From Acaudatibacter sp963835495 (GTDB lineage Bacteria; Pseudomonadota; Alphaproteobacteria; Caulobacterales; Caulobacteraceae), in contig CAWIFQ010000003.1 of assembly GCA_963835495.1 (NCBI GenBank), forward strand, positions 2,170,001 to 2,234,000: a stretch of 64,000 nucleotides of DNA, written 5' to 3'. The notes under the pieces are model-generated. The model saw nothing but the letters and a program-made list of their open reading frames with translations, was not told the origin of the DNA and searched no databases. A program made the translations under genes and the position numbers. Of this stretch, positions 15,869 to 24,676 are shown piece after piece (within the stretch, counting starts at the first letter, position 1; each line of letters begins with the position of its first letter).

Positions 15869-16774
15869 ATGCGAGCTCTTCCCATTCTGCTCCTGATGGG
15901 CCTGGCGGCGGCCGGGCTCGGCGGCTGCCAGCGCGCCGGCGAGGCCAAGGCCAACGCGATCGCCGCGCCCGCGACCACGCCCTACATCGCCGTCGCCGAC
16001 GGCAAGGCCGACGTCGACGGCGGCATCATCCAGGTGGCGGCCCGCACCGCCGGCGTCGTGCGCTTCGTCTACGTCCAGGAGGGCGATGCGGTGACCAAGG
16101 GCGAGGTGCTGGCCCGTCAGGAAGACGACGCGCCTCGCCTCGCCGTCGCGACGGCTGAGGCGAACCTCGCCCAGGCCCGGGCCGCGACGGCGTTGACCGA
16201 CACCCAGCTCGCCTCGGCGGAGCGCGAGGTGAACCGGCTGAAGCCGCTGATGTCCGCCCGCTTCGTCTCCAGCCAGTCGGTCGACCAGGCGGGCGACGCG
16301 GTGCGCAACGCCAACGCGACGCTCGAGGCCCAGCGCGCCAACGTCGGCGTGGCCGAGACCCAGCTGAACCAGTCCCGCTACGCCCTCGACCAGACCATCA
16401 TCCGCGCCCCGATCGACGGGCGGATCGTGCGCCGCTACGCCAACCCCGGCGTCGGCGCCTCGACCCTCAACGTCACCCCGATGTTCGACCTCGAGCCGGC
16501 CGGCCAAAGGATCGTCCGCGCCGAGGTGTCCGAAGGCGACGAGCCGTTCGTGAAGGTAGGCGGCGGCGTGGTGCTGGTGCCGGAAGCCGACCAAAGCAAG
16601 AGCTATCCGGGCAAGGTGATGCGCATCGCGCCGGTGTTCGGCGAGCGCAAGCTGCAGTCGGACGATCCCGCTCAGCGCACGGACGACCGCGTGGTCGAGG
16701 TGGTGGTCAGCGCCAACGACGCCCCGTTCCTGATCGGACAGCGCGTTCTGGTGAAGTTCCTCAAGGGCGGCTGA
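15869..16774 (+). CDS. HlyD/RND-type membrane-fusion protein (DevB-like lipoprotein)
   Basis: 301 aa. The N-terminus MRALPILLLMGLAAAGLGGCQ is a lipoprotein signal with lipobox LGGC. A biotinyl-lipoyl-like half motif (GGIIQVAARTAGVVRFVYVQEGDAVTKGEVLARQ) is followed by a coiled-coil hairpin (about residues 90-165) and then the second lipoyl half (LDQTIIRAPIDGRIVRRYANPG). This is the classical adaptor layout bridging the inner-membrane ABC permease to an outer-membrane channel. No TolC-like gene is in the window, so a channel encoded elsewhere is likely. It is the last gene of the exporter operon, and the RiPP-like locus starts 140 bases downstream, so the exporter could serve that locus. Confidence 0.88.
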   Translation: MRALPILLLMGLAAAGLGGCQRAGEAKANAIAAPATTPYIAVADGKADVDGGIIQVAARTAGVVRFVYVQEGDAVTKGEVLARQEDDAPRLAVATAEANLAQARAATALTDTQLASAEREVNRLKPLMSARFVSSQSVDQAGDAVRNANATLEAQRANVGVAETQLNQSRYALDQTIIRAPIDGRIVRRYANPGVGASTLNVTPMFDLEPAGQRIVRAEVSEGDEPFVKVGGGVVLVPEADQSKSYPGKVMRIAPVFGERKLQSDDPAQRTDDRVVEVVVSANDAPFLIGQRVLVKFLKGG

Positions 16775-16916
16775 CCCCGACCCCCTGGCCCGCCGGACGT
16801 CTGTTTCGGACGCGTGAGGCGTGGGAAACTCTCGGCTTGGCCCTGGTGTGAGTCGGCGACGCCTTATAGAGTCCAAGGCGGGGTGGGACGCAGCTTAGTG
16901 TCCGTGGAGGGACGAG

Positions 16917-17087
16917 ATGAACAGTACAGGTGAAACAGGTTCACCGACGCCTCGAGAGGGTGAGACTGCGGAGCGCCGGCCGTGGACCGCGCCCCGGATC
17001 ATCGAGAGCGCCTATGTCAGTAACGCCGAGGCCTCGACGCCCCATCCGTTCCCTGAGGGCCCGCCGACGTCTTCGGGACATAGCTGA
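16917..17087 (+). CDS. Candidate RiPP precursor peptide (lasso-like or novel)
   Basis: 56 aa small open frame with a strong Shine-Dalgarno (GGAGGG at 16906-16911, five bases before ATG). The first part is polar (MNSTGETGSPTPREGETAE), the middle is RRPWTAPRIIESAYVSN and the end is ASTPHPFPEGPPTSSGHS. The WTAP element resembles the W/YxxP motif in leader peptides of several lasso-peptide families, read by RRE domains. A Gly at core position 1 and Thr at -2, usual in lasso peptides, are missing. An Ala-to-Glu (nine-residue) or Ser-to-Glu (eight-residue) ring would fit the size rule. It is followed 89 bases later by a lasso-cyclase-like gene. The precursor role is inference from size, position and composition. 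Confidence 0.5.
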   Translation: MNSTGETGSPTPREGETAERRPWTAPRIIESAYVSNAEASTPHPFPEGPPTSSGHS

Positions 17088-17176
17088 GTTCGACAATTCG
17101 CCACTAGGGTCGAACGGTTCTCGGAAACACGCACCGGTCTGGTTCTGCTATGGGCCATGTGAGGGTCCAGCCAGCC

Positions 17177-19108
17177 ATGCAGGCGTTCATGGGTGTCGTC
17201 CGGCTCGGCGCGCGCCTTGCGGATGCGTCTGACCGGCATGCGCTGATCCAAGCGGCCGGCGCTTGGCGCCACCCCATCACGATCGAGGAATCGGCTCACG
17301 CCATCTTCATCGGCGCGTCAGAGGCGCCGCGTTCGAGCGACGAGACCCGGCCATCAGACGGCAGGCTGTTCGTGGGCGCGGCGTTCGTTCACAACCCGGA
17401 AGACATATCGGCGGTGCTGGGCTGGCGCGCCCCGACTCCCCATGCAGCGCTCGTGCGGGAGATGTTCGAGTCCCGGGGAGACGATGGCCTCGCGGCGCTA
17501 CGCGGCGCATTCGCCTTCGCACACTGGGACGAACACACGCGGCGACTCACCCTCGCGCGCGACTGCGGCCGCGGCAAGACTCTGTACTTCTGCCGCACCG
17601 ACGACCTGGTGATCTTCGCCTCCCACCTTCCCAGCCTCATCTCTCACCGCGACGCGCCACGCGAAATGGACGAGCGCGTGATCGCGAGTTTTCTGGCGCA
17701 CGACAGTCGCCAGCACCGCCGCACCTTCTTTCGCGGCGTCGATCGTGTCCCCCCGCGTTACACGGTCACGATCAGACGGGCCGAAATCGCGAGCCACCCC
17801 TACTGGACGCCGCGGATCAGCGACGATCGGCTCTATCGGCGCGACGAAGACTACGTTGAGCGCGCCCGCGAGCTGCTCGATCAGGCCGTGGCGCGGGCGG
17901 TGAGCGACGATCCGAAGTTTGCCGTCATGGCCAGCGGGGGCCTCGATTCCAGCGCGATCGTATCGACGCTCGCCCGGTCCGGCCGCGCACCGATCCCCTG
18001 CTATACGATCGTGCCCGCCGAGGGAGGCGCACGAGCCGATACGCGCGAACGCTATTTCGACGAACGGCCCAAGACCGAACTGCTGGCGCGGCAATATCCG
18101 GCCTTGCGGTTCGAGCACCTCACCGGGGGGAGCCTGCAGTCGAACCTGGACGCGGGGGAGGCTAGGCAGGAATCCGATCGCGCTCGATTCGAACGCACCG
18201 CCACGCCCCACCAGGGCGTCAGCCGCAGCCGCTTCGGCAATCAGCTGCGCGCCAGGATCGCCGGCGACGGTTTCGATGTGGTCCTCGGCGGCGGAGGCGG
18301 GAACTTCGGCCTGACGTGGCATGGCGCCGATCTGCTGCCCTATCTGGCGCACAAGGGCCGATTGCTGGCGCTGCTGGGCGAGGCGCGCGCGACAGCCCGG
18401 CACAAGCGCTCTTCGAGCGTGCGGACCCTTGTCCGTGAGGTGGTGCTGCCCTCGCTGCCGTTTTCGGCGCGTCGGTGGGCCCGGCGCAGACTGAGCCCCG
18501 ACCCGTTCTCGCTGCACGGAAACACGCCGCTACGGCGCGACGTCGTCGCCGAACTCGACCTTGAAGCCGCCTGGGAAGCGGATGGATTCGATCCAGACTC
18601 CGCCTGGCCCTCGTCCGCGCCCAGTGAGCGAGCCCGCTGGCTGTTCGACCATCCTCTGCTGCTGCATGACAACTGTCCGGCATCGCCTGTCTTCCAGGAT
18701 GCCGAACTGCGCAATCCGCTCGCCGATCGCGACCTGCTGGAATTCGCGCTGAACGTCCCCGCCACCCTTTATCGCCGGGACGGCGTGCAGCGCTGGTTTG
18801 CGCGGCGCGTGCTCGCCGACCGCGTCCCCGACGAGATTCTCGGCGAGCGCCGCCGCGGGGTCCAGCCATGGCCGTGGTTCGAATCGCTGTCGGCCCGACG
18901 CGGGGAGATCGCCGCGGAGGTCGAGCGAATGGAGAACTCGATCATCGCCAGCCAGCTGTTCGACATACCGCGCCTGAGACGCCTCGTGGACGACTGGCCG
19001 GAGGATGCACAGGCGGCGGAAGCTCTGGGTCACGCCTACATGCTGTCGTTGGAACAGGCCGTTCACGTGTTCCAGTTCATCCGTTGGGCGGTGAGCGACA
19101 ATGCCTGA
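17177..19108 (+). CDS. Asparagine-synthetase-like ATP-dependent cyclase (lasso-cyclase family)
   Basis: 643 aa. The N-terminal class-II glutaminase-like domain lacks the Cys nucleophile (MQAFMGVVRLG instead of MCG), as in McjC-type cyclases. The synthetase domain has the pyrophosphatase-loop motif MASGGLDSSAIV near residue 252 and an unusual GGGGGNFGLTW near residue 369 where asparagine synthetases have GGDE. Lasso cyclases adenylate an Asp/Glu side chain and form an isopeptide bond with the peptide N-terminus. The start at 17177 has GAGGG 11 bases upstream and the family-like MxAF opening; ATG 17150 is an alternative. No B1/RRE or B2 protease gene is adjacent. It ends 29 bases from a convergent Fe/2OG oxygenase gene. 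Confidence 0.75.
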   Translation: MQAFMGVVRLGARLADASDRHALIQAAGAWRHPITIEESAHAIFIGASEAPRSSDETRPSDGRLFVGAAFVHNPEDISAVLGWRAPTPHAALVREMFESRGDDGLAALRGAFAFAHWDEHTRRLTLARDCGRGKTLYFCRTDDLVIFASHLPSLISHRDAPREMDERVIASFLAHDSRQHRRTFFRGVDRVPPRYTVTIRRAEIASHPYWTPRISDDRLYRRDEDYVERARELLDQAVARAVSDDPKFAVMASGGLDSSAIVSTLARSGRAPIPCYTIVPAEGGARADTRERYFDERPKTELLARQYPALRFEHLTGGSLQSNLDAGEARQESDRARFERTATPHQGVSRSRFGNQLRARIAGDGFDVVLGGGGGNFGLTWHGADLLPYLAHKGRLLALLGEARATARHKRSSSVRTLVREVVLPSLPFSARRWARRRLSPDPFSLHGNTPLRRDVVAELDLEAAWEADGFDPDSAWPSSAPSERARWLFDHPLLLHDNCPASPVFQDAELRNPLADRDLLEFALNVPATLYRRDGVQRWFARRVLADRVPDEILGERRRGVQPWPWFESLSARRGEIAAEVERMENSIIASQLFDIPRLRRLVDDWPEDAQAAEALGHAYMLSLEQAVHVFQFIRWAVSDNA

Positions 19109-19137
19109 CATGGCCGGGCGCCGCGCCCGCCTCCAGC

Positions 19138-19803
19138 TCAAGCTTGCTTCGCGGGCGGCGCGCCATCGGCTTGACCGCGTTTGCGATAGATCCAGCAGTT
19201 GATCGCGAAACGTGAAGCGTCGAACCGCCGCGACGGGCAGACGACCGGCATAACTTCATGGGGCGCCCAGGCGTGGAAGATCACCAGACTGTTGTCCGCC
19301 GGTTCGACGTCAACGAAGACCGACCCGGTCGGATCGCCGATGGCCAGCAGCCGCAGCGCCCCGCCGGTGAACGCCTTGGGCTTGGCGTGAAAGTAGTAGA
19401 CGCCGCTCAGCACACGCACCTCGTCCGAGGCTCTCACCGTGTCGGTGTGGCGGGCGTAAAACGCGCCGTCATTATGAGCGACGAGTTCGAGTTCGACCTC
19501 GGGCGCTTCCACCGGCGCAGCCTGCAAAGCGGCCAGGAAATCCGGCGCATGCCCAAGCAGTTTCCTCGTCAGAATCGGCCCGAACTGACGCAGCCGCCGC
19601 GTCGCCACGGAGACTCGCGCCTGCGGGTCGACACGACCGCTTTGCCGTCTGAATACCTGGCTCGGCCGAAACTCCGCCTCGTGCGCAATGGCGTAGTCGA
19701 GCAGGCGAGCCGCCAGGTCCTCTTCGAGGAAGTTTTGCAGCACCAGATGGGGCAGCACACGGTTCAGCGCCGACGGGCCTGAGGGCGTCTGGCTGGTCGT
19801 CAA
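19138..19803 (-). CDS. Prolyl-4-hydroxylase-like Fe(II)/2-oxoglutarate oxygenase
   Basis: 221 aa 2OG-Fe(II) oxygenase of the P4Hc/PKHD type. The HxD motif is in FYARHTDTVRASDEVRVLSGVYYFH, the distal His in FHAWAPHEVMPVV and the 2OG Arg in RRFDASRFAINCW. The N-terminal part (LPHLVLQNFLEEDLAARLLDYA) is the common opening of bacterial peptide or protein hydroxylases. The start is TTG at 19803 with GGGAGGGA upstream; no ATG is available in frame nearby. The gene is convergent with the cyclase gene. Because the candidate precursor is proline-rich, hydroxylation of its Pro residues is an attractive but untested role. Confidence 0.75.
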   Translation of the reverse strand: MTTSQTPSGPSALNRVLPHLVLQNFLEEDLAARLLDYAIAHEAEFRPSQVFRRQSGRVDPQARVSVATRRLRQFGPILTRKLLGHAPDFLAALQAAPVEAPEVELELVAHNDGAFYARHTDTVRASDEVRVLSGVYYFHAKPKAFTGGALRLLAIGDPTGSVFVDVEPADNSLVIFHAWAPHEVMPVVCPSRRFDASRFAINCWIYRKRGQADGAPPAKQA

Positions 19804-19944
19804 TCCAGACAGTGTTCCCTCCCTGGTCCCTCAGCGTCGTCAGGTTAGCACACCGGGGCCGCGGCGACCGGCGCGCTTTTCCCCGTGAACACGAGGCGCA
19901 GACGCGTTAGGAGCGGGTCGGATCGCCACCCGTTGGAGCCCAAC

Positions 19945-21141
19945 ATGCGCCGCGCCGCCATCGTCGCCCCCATCCGCACCGCCGTCGGCAAGTTCCAGGG
20001 CAGCCTCGCCCCGATGACCGCCGGCGAGCTGGGCGCGGTGATCCTGCGGGCCCTGGTCGCGCGCACCGGTCTCGACCCGGCCAAGGTCGACGACGTGATC
20101 TTCGCCCAGGGTTACGGCAACGGCGAGGCCCCGTGCATCGCCCGCTGGTCGTTGCTGGCCGCCGACTTCCCGATCGAGATCCCCGGCTACCAGCTAGACC
20201 GCCGCTGCGGCTCCGGCCTGCAGGCGGTGATCGACGCGGCGATGATGGTGCAGACCGGCGCGGCCGACGTGGTGATCGCCGGCGGCGTCGAGAGCATGAG
20301 CAACACCGAGTACTACTCGCTCGACATGCGCAACGGCGCCCGCGCCGGCTCGGTCACGCTGCACGATCGCCTGGCCCGCGGCCGGGTGATGAGCCAGCCG
20401 GTCAGCCGCTTCGGCGTGATCAGCGGCATGATCGAGACCGCCGACAACCTGGCGCGCGACTACCAGATCAGCCGCGAGGCCTGCGACGAGTACGCCGCGA
20501 TGAGCCACCAGCGCGCGGCGGCGGCCTGGGCCGCCGGCAAGTTCGACGACGAGGTGGTGCCGGTCACCGTGCCGCAGAAGAAGGGCGACCCGGTCCTCTT
20601 CAATCAGGACGAGGGCGTGCGGGCCGACGCCACGCCCGAGAGCCTCGGCAAGCTGCGGGCGATCGAGAAGGACGGCGTCGTCACCGCCGGCAACGCCAGC
20701 CAGCAGAACGACGCCGCCGCGGCCTGCCTGGTGGTCGCCGAGGACAAGCTGGCCGAGCTGAACCTGGAGCCGATGGGCTGGTTCGTCAGCTGGGCGGCGG
20801 CCGGCTGCGATCCGTCGCGCATGGGCATCGGCCCGGTGCCGGCGGTGAAGCGGCTGTTCGAGCGCACCGGCAAGAGCTGGGACGACATCGACCTCGTGGA
20901 GCTGAACGAGGCGTTCGCGCCGCAGGTGCTGGCGGTGCTGAAGGGCTGGGGCTGGGACGAACGGGATAGGTTGAACGTCAATGGCTCGGGCATCAGCCTC
21001 GGCCACCCGATCGGCGCGACCGGCGGGCGCATCCTCGCCAACCTGCTGCGCGAGCTGAAGCGCCGGGACGGCAAGTACGGACTGGAGACCATGTGCATCG
21101 GCGGCGGTCAGGGCATCGCGGCGATCTTCGAGGCCGCATGA
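19945..21141 (+). CDS. Acetyl-CoA acetyltransferase (thiolase)
   Basis: 398 aa thiolase. The acylated Cys is in LDRRCGSGLQAVIDA near residue 89, the His is in GHPIGATGGRIL and the second Cys is in TMCIGGGQGIAAIF. It interconverts acyl-CoA plus acetyl-CoA and 3-ketoacyl-CoA in the cytosol. The start at 19945 has GGAG eight bases upstream. A hairpin CCCTCC/GGAGGG at 21149-21167 follows the stop. The PhyH, SDR and transporter genes downstream suggest a lipid-type catabolic neighbourhood, but the substrate is not apparent. Confidence 0.9.
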   Translation: MRRAAIVAPIRTAVGKFQGSLAPMTAGELGAVILRALVARTGLDPAKVDDVIFAQGYGNGEAPCIARWSLLAADFPIEIPGYQLDRRCGSGLQAVIDAAMMVQTGAADVVIAGGVESMSNTEYYSLDMRNGARAGSVTLHDRLARGRVMSQPVSRFGVISGMIETADNLARDYQISREACDEYAAMSHQRAAAAWAAGKFDDEVVPVTVPQKKGDPVLFNQDEGVRADATPESLGKLRAIEKDGVVTAGNASQQNDAAAACLVVAEDKLAELNLEPMGWFVSWAAAGCDPSRMGIGPVPAVKRLFERTGKSWDDIDLVELNEAFAPQVLAVLKGWGWDERDRLNVNGSGISLGHPIGATGGRILANLLRELKRRDGKYGLETMCIGGGQGIAAIFEAA

Positions 21142-21331
21142 GACTCGTCCCTCCTCCTCGTGGAGGGGTCGCTTCTGCTTGACGTATTCGCCCCTTCGGC
21201 TCAGTCTCTCGCCATCGTTCACCGCGCCTTGCGGTGAGCCGCGGGAAATGAGTACCGCGGTGGATTGAACGCCTTGGCTGCTTCGCCGGGCGGGAGATTC
21301 GCCGCGGGGCGCCGTCAAGGAGACGGAGCCA

Positions 21332-22153
21332 ATGTCCCCAGATACCCTCACCCCCGAACAACACGATGAGTTCAACCGCCGCGGCGTCCTGCGCCTGGAA
21401 GGGCTGTTGTCGCCCTCCGGCGTGACCCGGGCTCGCGACTTCGTGCTGCGGCGCATGGAGCAGCTCGGGCTCTGGAAGGACGGCGCCTGGCGTCTTGGCG
21501 ACCGCCCAAGACCGAACTACCCGGACACCGGCCTGAAAACCTCCAAGGTCGTCGGCAACAGGCATCCGGAGCTGGAGGCGCTGGCGGAGGAGCCGGCCTT
21601 GCGCGCGGCGGTCGATGAGCTGCTCGGCGGTCGCCCGTTCGATCGCAGGATGCACCCGCGGCCGCAGCTGCTCTTCACCGTGCCGAACGCCGACACGTGG
21701 ATGCTGCCGACGGCCTGGCACGCCGACGCGCCGCGTCTGCCCAGCCGTGAGCGCCCCGGGGTGCAGCTGTTCGCCTGCCTGGACCATGTCGCCCCGCGCG
21801 GCGGGGGCACGCTGGTGATCGCCGGCTCGCACCTGCTGCTGAACGACGGGCGGCACGTTCGAGCCAGGGACCTTCGCCGGGAGCTCAGTCAGGAAGCCTT
21901 CTTCCGCCCGCTCTGGGCCACGCAACCTGCCAGGTGGGGAGACGACGAAGCCTTGCCGAGCGGCATGGTTGGCAACGTGGCGCTGCAGGTGATGGAGCTG
22001 ACCGGCGCGCCCGGCGACGCCTATCTGGTGGACCTGCGCACGCTGCATTCCGGCGCGCCCAACGCCGCCGACCGGCCGCGGATGATGATCACCGATCGCT
22101 TCATCCCCGCGGACCTCGCCGAGGAGATCGCGGCCGTCTACGGCTGGACCTGA
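21332..22153 (+). CDS. Phytanoyl-CoA dioxygenase (PhyH) family protein 3
   Basis: 273 aa Fe(II)/2OG oxygenase. HxD is in TAWHADAPRLPSRERPGVQLFACLDHV, the distal His is in DLRTLHSGAPNAADRPRMMI and the Arg follows it. ATG at 21332 is preceded by GGAGACGGAGCC. It is the third PhyH-like gene in the window but clearly distinct from the first two. The preceding 190 bases (21142-21331) show no gene. The substrate is unknown. Confidence 0.8.
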   Translation: MSPDTLTPEQHDEFNRRGVLRLEGLLSPSGVTRARDFVLRRMEQLGLWKDGAWRLGDRPRPNYPDTGLKTSKVVGNRHPELEALAEEPALRAAVDELLGGRPFDRRMHPRPQLLFTVPNADTWMLPTAWHADAPRLPSRERPGVQLFACLDHVAPRGGGTLVIAGSHLLLNDGRHVRARDLRRELSQEAFFRPLWATQPARWGDDEALPSGMVGNVALQVMELTGAPGDAYLVDLRTLHSGAPNAADRPRMMITDRFIPADLAEEIAAVYGWT

Positions 22154-22209
22154 CGGCGGCAGGCGGGCCGCTCTTGCGCGCCGGCCGTCGTGGGGCGACT
22201 AGATCGCGC

Positions 22210-23418
22210 ATGGCCGAGGCAGCTCCTGCGATCGCGGCCCGGCCCGACGCGCGGCTGTGGCGGATCACGCTGGCGCTGTTCATGGCCGGTTTCGCGACCT
22301 TCTCGCTGATCTACAGCGTGCAGCCGCTGCTGGCCGAGTTCGCTCACGAGTTCCGCCTGGACGCGGCGGCGGCCTCGCTCGCGCTGTCGGTCACCACCGG
22401 GGCGCTGGCGATCTCGATCCTGGCGATGGGGGCCTTCTCCGAGACGCTCGGCCGCCGCGGCCTGATGTTCGGCTCGATGTGCGCCGCGGCCCTGCTCAAC
22501 CTGGCCTGCGCGGTCGCGCCGAGCTGGCCCGTGCTGCTCGTCGCCCGCGGGCTCGAGGGTCTGGTGCTGGGCGGGGTGCCGGCGACCGCGATGGCCTATC
22601 TGGCCGAGGAAAGCCCGCCCGACCGCCTCGGCTTCGCGATGGGCCTCTACGTCAGCGGCACCGCCTTCGGCGGGATGACCGGCCGCGTCGCGATGGGGAT
22701 CATGACCCAGCTGTCCTCGTGGCGGATCGCGCTCGGCGTGGTCTCGGCGGTCGACCTTGTCGCGGCGCTGGCGTTCGTCCTGCTGCTGCCGCCCTCGCGC
22801 CACTTCATCCGCCGTGGAGGCCTGGCCCTGCGCGTCCACCTCGGCGCCTGGTTGGACCACCTGCGCCAGCCCGGCCTGTCGATGCTGTTCCTGGTCGCCT
22901 TCCTGGTGATGGGCGCGTTCGTGACGGTCTACAACTACGTCGGCTTTCGCCTGGCCCTGCCGCCCTACAGCCTGGGTCAGGCGCAGATCGGCCTGATCTT
23001 CCTGACCTATCTGATCGGCATGGTCGCCTCGTCGTGGGCGGGCGGGCTGGCCGACCGGTTCGGCCGCGCGCCGATCATGATCCTGGGCGCGCTCATCACC
23101 TTGGCCGGACTGGGTGTCAGCCTCGCCCAGCCGCTTGCGCTGGTCATCCTCGGCGTCGCGGCGATCACCATCGGATTCTTCGTGACCCACTCGGTCGCCA
23201 GCGGCTGGGTCGGCCGGCTGGCCCTGGAAAACCGCAGCCACGCGGCGTCGCTCTACCTGCTCGCCTACTACCTCGGCGCCAGCGTGCTGGGCTCGGCCGG
23301 CGGCGCGTTCTGGCGCTTGGGCGGATGGCCGGCCGTGACCGGCTATTGCGGCGCCGCGATGCTGGGCGTGCTGGCGCTGGGCCTGACGCTCAGACGCGGC
23401 GCCCCGTCGGCCGGCTGA
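22210..23418 (+). CDS. MFS transporter, YnfM-like drug/metabolite efflux type
   Basis: 402 aa with twelve predicted membrane segments. The MFS loop motif is seen between TM2 and TM3 as GAFSETLGRRGLMFGSM and again in the second half as GGLADRFGRAPIMILG. The first segment (RITLALFMAGFATFSLIYSVQPLLAEFAHEF) is close to the YnfM/YybF group. A proton-driven efflux role is likely; the substrate is not predictable. The gap after it (23419-23616) carries no obvious gene. Confidence 0.85.
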   Translation: MAEAAPAIAARPDARLWRITLALFMAGFATFSLIYSVQPLLAEFAHEFRLDAAAASLALSVTTGALAISILAMGAFSETLGRRGLMFGSMCAAALLNLACAVAPSWPVLLVARGLEGLVLGGVPATAMAYLAEESPPDRLGFAMGLYVSGTAFGGMTGRVAMGIMTQLSSWRIALGVVSAVDLVAALAFVLLLPPSRHFIRRGGLALRVHLGAWLDHLRQPGLSMLFLVAFLVMGAFVTVYNYVGFRLALPPYSLGQAQIGLIFLTYLIGMVASSWAGGLADRFGRAPIMILGALITLAGLGVSLAQPLALVILGVAAITIGFFVTHSVASGWVGRLALENRSHAASLYLLAYYLGASVLGSAGGAFWRLGGWPAVTGYCGAAMLGVLALGLTLRRGAPSAG

Positions 23419-23616
23419 TCGCGGCGGGCTTCGACGCGGCGGGTCGTGGGCATTTTGAATTGTCTTGACGGCGACGATTTTGCCGAGGTTCTTTCGGCAC
23501 GCTGCCCCTGATCGGCCAATGCCCCTCCACGCCGGGACGCCCGACCAGGCCACACGCGCTTGACGCCCTGGCGACGGTTGCGCACAAGGCCGGCCGGCGT
23601 CTCAAGGAGCAAGGCC

Positions 23617-24526
23617 ATGGCGGACATCCGTTTCGACGGCAAGGTGGCGATCGTGACCGGCGCCGGCGGCGGGCTTGGCCGGCAGCATGCGCTGGAGCTG
23701 GCCCGGCGCGGGGCCAAGGTGGTGATCAACGACCTCGGCGGCTCGGTCGACGGCTCCGGCGGCTCCTCCGAGGCGGCCGGCCAAGGTGGTCGAGGAGATC
23801 AAGGCGCTCGGCGGCGAGGCGATCGCCAACGGCTCGTCGGTCACCGACGACGCCGGCGTGGCGCACATGGTCAAGCAGGCGATAGACGCCTGGGGCCGGG
23901 TCGACATCCTGATCGCCAACGCTGGGGTGCTGCGCGACAAGTCGTTCGCCAAGATGGAGATTTCCGACTTCGAGTTCGTGATGGGCGTGCACCTGATGGG
24001 CACGGTCAAGCCGGTGAAGGCGCTGTGGGAGATCATGCGCGAGCAGAACTACGGGCGCATCGTGGTCACCACCTCGTCGACCGGGCTCTACGGCAACTTC
24101 GGGCAGACCAACTACGGCGCCGCCAAGCTGTCGCTGGTCGGCTTCATGAACAGCCTCAAGCTCGAGGGCCAGAAGAACAACATCCACGTCAACGCGATCT
24201 CGCCGGTGGCCGCGACCCGGATGACCGAGAACATCCTGCCGCCGCAGATCGCCGACCGGCTGAAGCCCGACTACGTGACCCCGGGCGTGGTCTACCTCTG
24301 CTCCGAGGAGGCCCCGACCGGCGCGATCCTCACCGCCGGCGCGGGCGCCTTCGCCATGGCCAGGATCTACGAGACCGAGGGCGTCTATCTCGGCGAGGCG
24401 GGGCTGTCGGTCGAGGAAGTGCGCGACAACTGGGCCAAGATCTGCGACCCGACCGGCCAGCAGGCCTACCTCAACGGCGGCGAACAGACCCAGAAGTTCT
24501 TCCGCAAGATGAGCGAGACCGCCTAG
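23617..24526 (+). CDS. SDR-family (3R)-hydroxyacyl-CoA dehydrogenase-like protein (frameshifted near 23779)
   Basis: About 303 aa after correction. The Rossmann motif is VAIVTGAGGGLGRQHALELA and the start MADIRFDGKVAIVTG is preceded by AAGGAGCAAGG. The catalytic Ser-Tyr-Lys set is in TTSSTGLYGNFGQTNYGAAK. The sequence NDLGGSVDGSGGSS and the C-terminal extension resemble the dehydrogenase domain of peroxisomal MFE-2, suggesting oxidation of 3-hydroxyacyl-CoAs. One extra G at 23779-23780 breaks the frame between GGSSEAA and AKVVEEIKALGG; the frame resumes without any other defect. It could act with the nearby thiolase in beta-oxidation. Confidence 0.8.
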
Positions 24527-24676
24527 GCGCGGCGGACGCGGCTTTCGGGCCGCCTGTCAGCTCACCTGAACGCCGCTAACGAATCCGCTTGCGCGGCTGC
24601 GCCGAGCAAGCTTCCCTGCCGGCAAGCGTCCGTCAGAGATGCGCCGCAATCCAGCGTATCCGAGGAAACACGCCGC

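Noticed and set aside
16917..19108. Standard lasso peptide cluster
   Set aside because: No RRE, no transglutaminase-like protease, and no Gly1/Thr-2 in the precursor; kept as lasso-like or novel RiPP instead.
21142..21331. Possible gene in the gap before the third PhyH gene
   Set aside because: No open frame with a start, ribosome site or family features; the only feature is a weak hairpin at 21149-21167.
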